From NCBI RefSeq assembly GCF_039534085.1, contig NZ_BAAAUT010000001.1:124001-188000 (forward strand): a stretch of DNA of 64,000 bases, read 5' to 3'. Every line of letters begins with the position of its first letter. The first letter of the stretch is position 1. Positions 7,626 through 16,073 of this stretch are shown piece after piece. The translations under genes were made by a program, and so were the position numbers. Source of the DNA: Planomonospora_B alba (GTDB taxonomy: Bacteria > Actinomycetota > Actinomycetes > Streptosporangiales > Streptosporangiaceae). Below the pieces are notes generated by a model that worked only from the letters and a program-made list of their open reading frames with translations, was not told the DNA's origin and searched no databases.

Positions 7626-10355
7626 ATGACGACGCCAGCGGAACGCTACGCCGCCTTCCGTCGGAGCCAGGCCGAGAGCGGTCCTGCCCTGACCTCGTTC
7701 CGCGGTCTGTACGACTTCGAGCTGGACGAGTTCCAGCTGGACGCGTGCCGTGCGCTGGAGGCGGGCGACGGGGTCCTCGTGGCCGCCCCCACCGGATCGG
7801 GCAAGACGGTCGTGGGGGAGTTCGCGGTCCACCTCGCCCTGGCCGAGGGCCGCAAGTGCTTCTACACCACCCCCATCAAGGCGCTGTCCAACCAGAAGTA
7901 CAACGACCTGGTCAGGCGGTACGGCGCCGCCAAGGTCGGCCTGCTCACCGGCGACAACAGCGTCAACGGCGAGGCCCCGATCGTCGTCATGACGACCGAG
8001 GTGCTGCGCAACATGCTGTACGCCGGGTCCGGCACCCTGGCCGGGCTCGGCTTCGTCGTCATGGACGAGGTGCACTACCTGGCCGACCGCTTCCGCGGCG
8101 CCGTCTGGGAAGAGGTGATCATCCACCTGCCCGAGTCGGTCCGGCTGGTCGCCCTGTCGGCCACGGTCAGCAACGCCGAGGAGTTCGGCGAGTGGCTCGG
8201 CACCGTGCGCGGCGACACCTCCGTCATCGTCGACGAGCACCGGCCGGTCCCGCTCTGGCAGCACATGCTCGTCGGCCACCGCATCTACGACCTGTTCGTC
8301 ACCGACGAGAACGGCGAGCGGCCGCTGGTCAACCCCGACCTGGTCCGGCTCTCCCGCGACGAGGAGCGCCAGGCGTACGGCAGGGGCCGCCGGGGCTACT
8401 CGCGCCCGCGCCGGCCGGGCCCGCCCAACCGGGCCGAGGCCATCGAGCGGCTCGACGCCGAGGGCCTGCTGCCCGCGATCACCTTCATCTTCTCCCGGGC
8501 CGGCTGCGACGCCGCCGTCCAGCAGTGCGTGTTCGCCGGGCTCCGGCTCACCACCGAGGCCGAGCGGCACGAGATCCGGCAGATCGTCGACGAGCGCACC
8601 GCGCACCTGCCCGACGAGGACCTGGCCGTGCTCGGCTACCTGGAGTGGCGCGACAGCCTGGAGCGCGGCCTGGCCGCCCACCACGCGGGCATGCTCCCCA
8701 CCTTCAAGGAGGTCGTGGAGGAGCTGTTCACCAAGGGCCTGGTCAAGGCCGTCTTCGCCACCGAGACCCTCGCGCTGGGCATCAACATGCCCGCCCGCTC
8801 CGTGGTGATCGAGAAGCTCGACAAGTGGAACGGCGAGACCCACGCCGACCTCACCCCCGGGGAGTACACCCAGCTGACCGGGCGGGCCGGGCGGCGCGGC
8901 ATCGACGTGGAGGGCCACGCGGTGGTCCACTGGCAGCCCGGCACGGACCCGATCCACGTCGCGGGCCTGGCCAGCACCCGCACCTACCCGCTGCGCTCCA
9001 GCTTCCGGCCCTCCTACAACATGGCCGTCAACCTCGTCGGCCAGGTCGGCAGGGAGCGGGCCCGGGCGCTGCTGGAGTCGTCCTTCGCCCAGTTCCAGGC
9101 CGACCGGGCCGTCGTCGGCATCGCCAAGCAGCTGCGCCGCCACGAGGAGGCCCTGGCGGGCTACCGGGAGGCGATGACCTGCCACCTGGGCGACTTCACC
9201 GAGTACGCCGCGATGCGCCGGGCCCTGTCCGACCGCGAGGCCGAGCTGTCGCGCCGGCGCGGCGCGGCCCGCCGGCTGCAGGCGCTGCGCTCGCTGGAGG
9301 CGCTGCGCCCCGGCGACATCATCCGCGTGCCCGGCGGGCGCCGCGCGGGCCTGGCCGTCGTCCTGGACCCGGGCCTGAACTCCCGGGGCGAGGGCCCGTC
9401 CCCGCTGGTGCTGACCATCGGCAAGCAGGTCAAGAAGCTCTCCGCGGCGGACTTCCCGGTCCCGGTGGAGCCGGTCGAGCGCCTGCGCATCCCGAAGAAC
9501 TTCAACGCCCGCTCCCCGAAGGAGCGCGCCAACCTCGTCTCCTCCATGCACGCCAAGATCGGCGACCGCGACCTGGGCAAGCCCGACCGGGCCCGCGACC
9601 ACGCGGTCGAGGACGAGGAGGTGCTGCGCCTGCGCCGGGAGCTGCGCCGGCACCCCTGCCACGGCTGCGACGAGCGGGAGGACCACGCCCGCTGGGCCGA
9701 GCGCTACCACAAGCTGCTGCGCGAGACCGAGGGCCTGCGCCGCCGGGTCGAGGGCCGCTCGCACGTCATCGCCCGCACCTTCGACCGGGTCTGCGGGGTG
9801 CTCGACCGCCTCGGCTACCTCGACGGCGACGACGTCACCGCGCAGGGGCGCCGCCTGGCCCAGCTCTACACCGAGCTGGACCTGCTGACCGCCGAGTGCC
9901 TGCGCGCCGGGCTCTGGGACGGCCTCGACCCGGCCGAGCTGGCCGCCTGCGTCTCGTCGCTGGTGTTCGAGTCCCGGCAGGGCGAGGAGGCCCGCCAGCC
10001 GCGCATCCCCGCGGGGGCCGCGCAGCAGGCGATGGCGGAGATGATCCGGCTCTGGGGGGACCTGGAGGCCGTCGAGAGCGACCACGGCCTGTCGTTCATC
10101 CGCGAGCCCGACTTCGGCTTCGCGTGGGCGGCCTTCCGCTGGGCCAAGGGGCACACCCTGGACGCCGTGCTCGCCGACGGGGTGGGCGGCTCGGAGCTGG
10201 CCGCGGGCGACTTCGTGCGCTGGACCAAGCAGCTGCTCGACCTGCTCGGGCAGATCTCCGACGCGGCGCCCCGGGACGGCGCGCTCAGGAAGACCGCGGG
10301 CAAGGCGATGGACGCGCTCCGGCGCGGGGTGGTGGCCTACTCCTCGGTCGGCTGA
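7626..10355 (+). CDS. helY: HelY-type Ski2-like DExH RNA helicase
   Basis: 909 aa. Motif I APTGSGKT at residues 54-61, motif II DEVH at 147-150, motif III LSATVSN and motif VI QLTGRAGRRG place it in the Ski2/Mtr4 superfamily 2 group. The C-terminal half has the helical DSHCT-like domain (ELAACVSSLVFESR, SFIREPDFGFAWAAFRWAKG) and a CxxC pair (HPCHGCDERE) typical of actinobacterial HelY. It is expected to unwind structured RNA in an ATP-dependent way, probably during turnover. The ATG is supported by a TAGGCT box 7 nt upstream. A strong hairpin follows the stop. Confidence 0.92.
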   Translation: MTTPAERYAAFRRSQAESGPALTSFRGLYDFELDEFQLDACRALEAGDGVLVAAPTGSGKTVVGEFAVHLALAEGRKCFYTTPIKALSNQKYNDLVRRYGAAKVGLLTGDNSVNGEAPIVVMTTEVLRNMLYAGSGTLAGLGFVVMDEVHYLADRFRGAVWEEVIIHLPESVRLVALSATVSNAEEFGEWLGTVRGDTSVIVDEHRPVPLWQHMLVGHRIYDLFVTDENGERPLVNPDLVRLSRDEERQAYGRGRRGYSRPRRPGPPNRAEAIERLDAEGLLPAITFIFSRAGCDAAVQQCVFAGLRLTTEAERHEIRQIVDERTAHLPDEDLAVLGYLEWRDSLERGLAAHHAGMLPTFKEVVEELFTKGLVKAVFATETLALGINMPARSVVIEKLDKWNGETHADLTPGEYTQLTGRAGRRGIDVEGHAVVHWQPGTDPIHVAGLASTRTYPLRSSFRPSYNMAVNLVGQVGRERARALLESSFAQFQADRAVVGIAKQLRRHEEALAGYREAMTCHLGDFTEYAAMRRALSDREAELSRRRGAARRLQALRSLEALRPGDIIRVPGGRRAGLAVVLDPGLNSRGEGPSPLVLTIGKQVKKLSAADFPVPVEPVERLRIPKNFNARSPKERANLVSSMHAKIGDRDLGKPDRARDHAVEDEEVLRLRRELRRHPCHGCDEREDHARWAERYHKLLRETEGLRRRVEGRSHVIARTFDRVCGVLDRLGYLDGDDVTAQGRRLAQLYTELDLLTAECLRAGLWDGLDPAELAACVSSLVFESRQGEEARQPRIPAGAAQQAMAEMIRLWGDLEAVESDHGLSFIREPDFGFAWAAFRWAKGHTLDAVLADGVGGSELAAGDFVRWTKQLLDLLGQISDAAPRDGALRKTAGKAMDALRRGVVAYSSVG

Positions 10356-10362
10356 CCGGCGG

Positions 10363-10428
10363 CGCCTCCGGTCCCGCCGGGCCGGCGCTCGCGCCGGCGG
10401 GCGCCGGGCCGCGGTCCCGCCGGAGGCG
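10363..10428 (+). terminator. Nested hairpin terminator after helY
   Basis: Outer arms CGCCTCCGG (10363-10371) and CCGGAGGCG (10420-10428) enclose an 8-bp perfect inner stem GCCGGCGC/GCGCCGGC (10381-10398). It starts 8 nt after the helY stop and has no T-run, as is common in actinomycetes. Confidence 0.6.
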
Positions 10429-10596
10429 TCACCGCACCGGCCGGCGGGTTCCTCCGCTCCGCGCGGTTGGCTGACCGCCCGGTCAATACCTTGTGACGGC
10501 CGGTGCGCGGAACGTAACCCCGGCGGCTGTTTCCGGGGCGTTTCGGCTGGAAATCCCCATCTCACAACCTGTCGGCCCGCCCCCAGGGAGGTAGGG

Positions 10597-10764
10597 ATGT
10601 TCGCCCTCGCCGCCGCGCTGCTGTTCGTGCTCGCCCTGATCTTCGAGATCGCCGGCGTGGCCGTCGGCAGTGTCGTCACCGTCACCACGCTCGGCATCGC
10701 CGGGCTCCTCTGCGTCGCGCTGCACCTGATGGGCGTCGGCGCCGGCTGGAGCCTGAAGAGGTAG
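10597..10764 (+). CDS. 55-aa hydrophobic membrane protein
   Basis: ATG 10597 to TAG 10762. The protein begins MFALAAALLFVLALIFEIAG and has two hydrophobic helices joined by a short VGSVVTVTT turn, ending in WSLKR. The ribosome site GGGAGGTAGGG directly precedes the ATG, which strongly supports translation. Small two-span proteins of this kind are widespread in actinobacteria and have no known function. It stands alone between helY and a secreted protein gene. Confidence 0.65.
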   Translation: MFALAAALLFVLALIFEIAGVAVGSVVTVTTLGIAGLLCVALHLMGVGAGWSLKR

Positions 10765-11147
10765 CCGCCCCGAGCGTCCCCCGCGGAACGCACCCCTCGG
10801 CAAGCCCCCGGGCCGAGAGACAGACCCCCGACCCCGGATCCCGAGGAGGTCCCGCGCAGCCCCCGGCGCGGATCTCCTCCCGCCGGAGGGAGCCCGTACG
10901 ACGGGCGCCTCCGGCGGCCGCAGGCGCCGCTCCCGCGGCCCGAGGCCGCGCCCCCGCCCCAGGGTGCGGCCTCCCTCGCGGCCGGGCGGGCGGACGGCGG
11001 CCGAAAGATCTACCCGGCATCCCGGCCTATCCGGATATCTCCCCTTAAAGGATCGCTTACCTTCTGTAGGCATTCGTGTACGGACTCGCAATCCGCCGGT
11101 CCGGACGTCCCCCTCAGGGAAGAGGGGGTTCACGGGGGAGTACAACC
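10765..11147. other. 383-bp intergenic region
   Basis: GC-rich and without a convincing gene. Two marks stand out near the right end: the small palindrome TATCCGGATA (11028-11037) and an AT-richer run around 11040-11075 that could hold the promoter of the secreted protein at 11148. No terminator with a long stem was seen after the 55-aa gene. Confidence 0.5.
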
Positions 11148-12035
11148 ATGAGGCGATGGATCGCCGCCGTCACCACCACGGCCGCCGCGGCCGTGCTCGC
11201 GTCCGCCCTGCCGGTGCCCGCGCACGCGGCCGCACCCAAAAGCCAGGTGAGCGCGCTCAAGCGCCAGTTCACCGCCGGGCACGGGGTCAGGGTCAAGGAG
11301 ACGACCACCGTCAGGTGGACCAGCCCGCAGGCGGGGTCGGACACGATGCGGTTCCACACCAGGGGCGCCTACCAGTTCGGCGCCTCCGGCGTGGTCGCCT
11401 CCGACCTGACCCATCGGTCCGACTTCGGCGGCGCGCCGGCGGAGGTGGAGGAACCCACCCGGACGATCACGTTGCGCAACGCGTCGTACGTGGCCGAGAA
11501 CTCCAGCTACGACCTCCCCGAGGGCAAGACCTGGCTGAGGTTCCCCGAGACGGGCGGCCCCGCGGTCACCCAGATGATCAACGTTCTGGAGCCCGCCACC
11601 CTCAGGGGCCTGCTGCGCACGACCGAGACGACCCGCCGCGGCGTCAAGCTCGACGGGATCTCCACGACGGTGCGCAAAGGCACCGTCACCGTCGCCCGGC
11701 TGTACGCGCTCTCCCCGTCGTTCCGCACGATGTACGGCGACAGGCCCCGCGGGGCCAGCGCCAAGCTGACCATCGACTGGAAGCTGTGGCAGGACGCCGA
11801 GAAGCGCACCCGCAAGCTCGTCAGCTCCTACACCGAGACGGACACGGGCCTGCACGTCAGCGCGCGCACCACCGTCACCAGCAGGGTCGTCTTCAGCGGC
11901 TGGGGCGCCAGGACCGCGATCACCGCGCCGCCGGCCGCCTCCGTCCTCGACGTGGACGCCTGGAACCCGGTCGAGGACGAGGAGCCGCCGGCGCTGTCGG
12001 GCCTGAGCGTCCCCCTGCCCGGCCGCGAGCAGTGA
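11148..12035 (+). CDS. Secreted protein of unknown function (LolA/outer-lipoprotein-sorting-like size)
   Basis: 295 aa. A classical signal peptide (RRW then a long Ala/Val hydrophobic core, cleavage after PAHAA near residue 28). The mature part is rich in Thr/Ser and beta-strand-like alternation, with repeated RTxT segments (EPTRTITLR, SARTTVTSRVVFSGWG) and no recognisable catalytic motif. I do not recognise the family; the strand-rich pattern is compatible with a lipid- or ligand-binding half-barrel, which is inference. The start ATG 11148 has GGGGGAG upstream. The C-terminus is acidic and Pro-rich. Confidence 0.65.
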   Translation: MRRWIAAVTTTAAAAVLASALPVPAHAAAPKSQVSALKRQFTAGHGVRVKETTTVRWTSPQAGSDTMRFHTRGAYQFGASGVVASDLTHRSDFGGAPAEVEEPTRTITLRNASYVAENSSYDLPEGKTWLRFPETGGPAVTQMINVLEPATLRGLLRTTETTRRGVKLDGISTTVRKGTVTVARLYALSPSFRTMYGDRPRGASAKLTIDWKLWQDAEKRTRKLVSSYTETDTGLHVSARTTVTSRVVFSGWGARTAITAPPAASVLDVDAWNPVEDEEPPALSGLSVPLPGREQ

Positions 12036-12106
12036 GAGGAACCTCCACCCGCCGGTCGGCCGCCCGTGACCGCTGACGAGCCTGCGGGCCCGCTCGCCCC
12101 GGACGC

Positions 12107-13537
12107 TCAGGCCAGGGCGAAACGGACCTGGCGGGTGGCGGGGTCGGCGCGGGTCAACCGTACCCGCACCGCCTCGCCCAGCGGGAGGTGCTCGCCGTCG
12201 CAGCGGGCCACCACCGGCGGGTCGGTGAGCTGCACCTCGCCGCCCGAACCGTCCTCGTCGGTGTCGATCACCACGGCGTCGAACGTCCGCCCCACCCGCT
12301 CGCGCAGCACGAACGCCTCCACCAGGTCCACGCACGCCCTGCGGGCCGTGCCCGCGCGCCGCCCGGAGGCCCGCATGAGATCCGGCAGCTCCGGCAGGAC
12401 CCGCAGGACCTCCTCGGGCACCGGCTCGCCCGCCGCGACCGCCAGGCAGACCTCGGTGGCGTAGCGGTCGGCCAGGCGGCGCAGGGGCGCGGTCACGTGC
12501 GCGTACGGCGCGCCCACCGCCGCGTGCTCCGCCAGGGCCGGGGGCGCGCCGTTGAAGGCCGTGTACCCCGCCCCGCGCAGCAGCGCGGTCGACTCCGCCA
12601 GGAACGCGGCGTGCCGGGGGACCCGGGGGTCGAGGGAGCGGACGACGTCGCCGTAGGAGGCATCCTCGGGCCAGGGCACGTCCAGCGCGGCGGCCGTCCG
12701 CCGGACGCGGCCGACCACGGCGTCCGGGGCCGGCGGCAGCACCCGGAGCAGCCCGATCTCCGCGTCCAGCATCATCGCGGCGGCGGCCATGCCGACCAGC
12801 AGGGAGATCTGCGCGTTCCACTCCTCGGCGGCCAGCGGGGTGCGCAGCTCCACCCGGTAGCCGCCCTCGCCGTCGGCGACCACCTCCTGCTCGGGGACGG
12901 GCAGCGTGACGCCGCCCCGGGACCGCTCCAGCGCCAGACGGAGGGCCCCGATCTCGGCCAGCAGCCGGAGCGGGCCCTCGGCGGTGCCGGTCTCCACCGC
13001 GGCCTGTACGTAGTCGTAGTCGAGGCGCTCGCGGCTGCGCACCCGCGCCCGCACCACGTCGGCGCCCACGACCAGGCCGTCGGCGTCCAGGTCGACGCAC
13101 CAGAGCGCGGCCGGGCGGACCACTCCGGGCAGCAGGCTCGCCGCGCCCTCCGACAGCACCGGCGGGTGGAGCGGGACCCGCCCGTCCGGCAGGTAGACGG
13201 TCTCCCCCCGGAGCCGGGCCTCGGCGTCCATCCTGCCGCCGGGCCGTACGAAGGCGCCCACGTCGGCGATGGCGTACCAGACGCGGTAGCCGCCGGGCCG
13301 CTCCACCAGGTGCAGGGCCTGGTCCAGGTCCATCGAGCCCGGCGGGTCGATGGTGACGAGCGGCAGGTCGGTCCGGTCCAGCACGGGCATCCGGGGCACC
13401 CGCGCCACCCACTCGGCCTCCTCGGCCACGGCGCGCGGGAACTTCTCCGGCAGGTCCAGCTCCCGCCGGATCCGCGCGAGACCGTCCTCGACGCGGGGCT
13501 GGCACCCGCCGGGCACCCGGATGCTCGTGTACGGCAC
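12107..13537 (-). CDS. RNB-domain exoribonuclease (RNase II/R family)
   Basis: 476 aa from GTG 13537. The start is fixed by TAGGTT 7 nt upstream; a longer reading to 13669 is therefore rejected. The RNB catalytic centre is readable as TIDPPGSMDLDQAL, with the acidic residues that bind Mg2+, and the C-terminal RNB part as PYAHVTAPLRRLADRY. Like many actinobacterial members it is short: no cold-shock domains in front, and only a short OB/S1-like tail at the end. It should degrade RNA 3'-to-5' processively. Confidence 0.88.
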   Translation of the reverse strand: MPYTSIRVPGGCQPRVEDGLARIRRELDLPEKFPRAVAEEAEWVARVPRMPVLDRTDLPLVTIDPPGSMDLDQALHLVERPGGYRVWYAIADVGAFVRPGGRMDAEARLRGETVYLPDGRVPLHPPVLSEGAASLLPGVVRPAALWCVDLDADGLVVGADVVRARVRSRERLDYDYVQAAVETGTAEGPLRLLAEIGALRLALERSRGGVTLPVPEQEVVADGEGGYRVELRTPLAAEEWNAQISLLVGMAAAAMMLDAEIGLLRVLPPAPDAVVGRVRRTAAALDVPWPEDASYGDVVRSLDPRVPRHAAFLAESTALLRGAGYTAFNGAPPALAEHAAVGAPYAHVTAPLRRLADRYATEVCLAVAAGEPVPEEVLRVLPELPDLMRASGRRAGTARRACVDLVEAFVLRERVGRTFDAVVIDTDEDGSGGEVQLTDPPVVARCDGEHLPLGEAVRVRLTRADPATRQVRFALA

Positions 13538-13544
13538 GGCGCTC

Positions 13545-13550
13545 AACCTA
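13545..13550 (-). promoter_or_regulatory. -10 box of a leaderless promoter
   Basis: TAGGTT on the minus strand, then 7 nt to the GTG at 13537 of the RNB gene. Confidence 0.5.
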
Positions 13551-13834
13551 CCCTCCCGCCTCCCGCCGGCGGGACCGGACACCCGGGGCGGTGCGGTGAC
13601 CGTCCGCTCATCGGCCCCGGTAGGCGATCCAGGGTCACCGCCGTGATTGATGTTGATGGATCCCGTCATGTCGACACACCCTGCGCTCAGCTGGTGGGGT
13701 ACTACGTCTTCCCCGATGCGGCCGGGAGAATCGCGGAGGTTCTACGCGACCGCCTCGCCCGCCGGCGGCCCGGCGGCCGTCCGCGGGCGCCGGAGCGCCC
13801 CGTGTGCGGAGAAGGGCGGAGCCGGGGTCGGGGC

Positions 13835-14800
13835 TCACCGTTCGGAGTCCGGGGGCGCCGCCTGCGCGAGGCGGGCGGCGAGCGCCCGGACGTGCGCGAC
13901 CAGCTCGGGAGGTTCGTGCACCTCGAACCTCATCCCCAGCAGCCCCACCCACAGGGCCAGCTCGTCGAGCGAGTCCGAACCGCAGGTCAGCACGGACGCC
14001 TCCGGTCCGGCCGGCTCGACCGTCCCCACGGTCGGCGGGATGCGCCCGGCGACGGCCGCCGCGGGCGCGTGCACGGTGAAGCGCCCCCGGTAGCGGTAGG
14101 GGGCGCTGGAGACGCCGCGCGAGGTGAACTCCGCCAGATCGGCGTGGGGCGGCTCACGGGGCGTGAACCGCGGGCCGTTGGGCGTGCGCAGGGCGATCCG
14201 GTCGGCGCGGAAGGTCCGCCAGTCCGCGCGGCCGGTGTCGTAGGCGACCAGGTACCAGCGGCGCCCGGTGGCCACGAGCCGGTACGGCTCCACCAGGCGC
14301 ACGCTCTCGCCGCCGTCGTGGGACCGGTAGCCGAACCGGAGGCTCTCCCGGTCGCGGCAGGCCGCCGCGATCGCGGCCAGCGTGTCCGGGTCGACCGCCG
14401 GCCCGCCGCCCGCCATCGGGACCGTCATCGACCGCAGCGTGCGGACGCGGTGCCGCAGGCGGGACGGGAGCACCTGCTCCAGCTTGGCCAGCGCCCGCAC
14501 CGAGCTCTCCTCGATCCCGGCCACGCCGCCGCCCGCGGCGGTGCGCAGCCCCACGGCCACCGCCACCGCCTCCTCGTCGTCCAGCAGCAGGGGAGGCAGG
14601 TCGGACCCGGCGCCGAGCCGGTATCCGGCCGATCCCGCGACGGCGTGCACGGTGTAGCCCAGCTCGCGCAGCCGCTCCACGTCGCGGCGGACGGTGCGCG
14701 GGGTCACGCCCAGCCGCTCGGCCAGCTCCGTGCCCGACCACCGTCGGTGGACCTGCAGCAGGGAGAGCAGCTTCAGCAGGCGGGCCGAGGGTTTCATCAT
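13835..14800 (-). CDS. DeoR-type HTH / WYL-domain transcriptional regulator
   Basis: 321 aa (a second ATG follows immediately, at 14797). The N-terminal HTH (residues 8-60, WSGTELAERLGVTPRTVRRD) is followed by a WYL domain around 160-225 (VEPYRLVATGRRWYLVAYD). The C-terminal WCX-like part ends near ALWVGLLGMRFEVHEP. WYL regulators sense small ligands or nucleic acids; this one faces a divergent epoxide hydrolase gene across 63 bp containing a perfect inverted repeat, and most likely represses it. No other gene shares its transcript. Confidence 0.85.
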   Translation of the reverse strand: MMKPSARLLKLLSLLQVHRRWSGTELAERLGVTPRTVRRDVERLRELGYTVHAVAGSAGYRLGAGSDLPPLLLDDEEAVAVAVGLRTAAGGGVAGIEESSVRALAKLEQVLPSRLRHRVRTLRSMTVPMAGGGPAVDPDTLAAIAAACRDRESLRFGYRSHDGGESVRLVEPYRLVATGRRWYLVAYDTGRADWRTFRADRIALRTPNGPRFTPREPPHADLAEFTSRGVSSAPYRYRGRFTVHAPAAAVAGRIPPTVGTVEPAGPEASVLTCGSDSLDELALWVGLLGMRFEVHEPPELVAHVRALAARLAQAAPPDSER

Positions 14801-14819
14801 GATCTCTACTCTGCCGCAC

Positions 14820-14844
14820 GGTTAGGACCGGATCTGTCCTAACC
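14820..14844. promoter_or_regulatory. Operator dyad between the WYL regulator and epoxide hydrolase genes
   Basis: Perfect inverted repeat: GGTTAGGAC (14820-14828), 7-nt spacer, GTCCTAACC (14836-14844). It covers the position expected for the -35 region of the epoxide hydrolase promoter, which fits repression. Confidence 0.6.
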
Positions 14845-14850
14845 GGTCCG

Positions 14851-14856
14851 TAGTTT
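14851..14856 (+). promoter_or_regulatory. -10 box of a leaderless promoter
   Basis: TAGTTT, then 7 nt, then ATG 14864 of the epoxide hydrolase. Confidence 0.55.
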
Positions 14857-14863
14857 CCCTTCC

Positions 14864-15982
14864 ATGACGAACGACTCCATGATCCGCCCGTTCCGCATCG
14901 AGATCCCCCAGGCGCAGCTGGACGACCTGCGCGAGCGGCTCGGCCGTACCCGCTGGCCCGCCGAGACCGGCGTCGAGGACTGGAGCCGCGGCGTCCCGGC
15001 CGGCTACCTCAGGGAGCTGGCCGCCTACTGGGCCGACGGCTACGACTGGCGGGCCTGGGAGGCGAGGCTGAACGCCCACCCGCAGTTCACCACCGAGATC
15101 GACGGGCAGAACGTCCACTTCATCCACGTCCGCTCCGCCGACCCCGGCGCCCTGCCGCTGATCCTCACCCACGGCTGGCCCGGATCCGTCGTGGAGTTCC
15201 TCGACCTGATCGAACCGCTCTCGCGGGACTTCCACCTGGTCATCCCCTCGATCCCCGGCTTCGGCTTCTCCGGCCCGACCACCGGTCCCGGCTGGACGAG
15301 CCGGCGCGTCGCCGCGGCGTGGGCCGAGCTCATGCGCAGGCTCGGCTACGACAGGTACGGCGCGCAGGGCGGCGACTTCGGCGCGGGCATCTCCCGCGCG
15401 CTCGGCCTCACCGCCCCGGAGAACGTCGTCGCCGTGCACGTCAACGGGGGCACCACCTATCCCAGCGCGGCGGAGGACGACCCCACGCTCACCGAGCGGG
15501 AGCGGGCCCGGGTCCGGCGCATGAACGAGTTCATGACCGAGGCGGGCGGCTACATCGCGATCCAGTCCACCCGGCCGCAGACCCTCGCCTACGGGCTGAC
15601 CGACTCGCCCGCCGGCCAGCTCGCCTGGATCGTCGACAAGATCAGGGACATGACCGACCTGGCCAAGGAGCTCCCGCACGAGGCGATCGACCGCGACCTG
15701 CTCCTGACCGACGTCACGATCTACTGGCTGACCGGTACGGCGGGCTCCTCGGCCGCGCTCTACTACGAGGACGGGCGCGCCTGGGGCGGGCGGGAGCGCT
15801 CGCCCGTGCCGACGGGCGTGGCGCTGTTCACGGTCCAGGACATCGCGCTGCGCCGGGACGAGGAGAAGGCCGCCGAGGTGGTGCACTGGTCCGACTTCGA
15901 CCGCGGCGGCCACTTCGCCGCGATGGAGGCGCCCGACCTGCTGCTCGGCGACATGCGCGCGTTCTTCTCCGCCTACCGGTGA
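14864..15982 (+). CDS. Epoxide hydrolase (alpha/beta fold, EHN-type)
   Basis: 372 aa. The N-terminal epoxide-hydrolase cap/lid region (FRIEIPQAQLDDLRERL, the EHN domain) covers residues 8-110. Oxyanion-hole motif HGWPGS at 103-108, nucleophile Asp171 in QGGDFG, and catalytic His350 in GGHFAAMEAP are visible. These enzymes open epoxides to diols through a covalent Asp ester. The size matches microsomal-type bacterial enzymes (about 380 aa). It is divergently transcribed from the WYL regulator, whose operator overlaps its promoter, so it is probably inducible by its substrate. Confidence 0.92.
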   Translation: MTNDSMIRPFRIEIPQAQLDDLRERLGRTRWPAETGVEDWSRGVPAGYLRELAAYWADGYDWRAWEARLNAHPQFTTEIDGQNVHFIHVRSADPGALPLILTHGWPGSVVEFLDLIEPLSRDFHLVIPSIPGFGFSGPTTGPGWTSRRVAAAWAELMRRLGYDRYGAQGGDFGAGISRALGLTAPENVVAVHVNGGTTYPSAAEDDPTLTERERARVRRMNEFMTEAGGYIAIQSTRPQTLAYGLTDSPAGQLAWIVDKIRDMTDLAKELPHEAIDRDLLLTDVTIYWLTGTAGSSAALYYEDGRAWGGRERSPVPTGVALFTVQDIALRRDEEKAAEVVHWSDFDRGGHFAAMEAPDLLLGDMRAFFSAYR

Positions 15983-16073
15983 CCGCCGGGGCGGCCCCGG
16001 TCCCGGCTCCGGCCCCGGTGGCTCCGGTCCTGGCCGCGGCCCCGGCCCTCCCCGGCGCGGGCGGGCCGGCGGG

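Noticed and set aside
7434..10793. 1119-codon open frame on the minus strand opposite helY
   Set aside because: It is a by-product of high GC at third positions of helY. The translation has no domain and is rich in Gly/Arg/Val runs.
13538..13834. Gene in the gap between the RNB ribonuclease and the WYL regulator
   Set aside because: Frames on both strands are low complexity and have no ribosome site; no promoter other than that of the RNB gene is visible.
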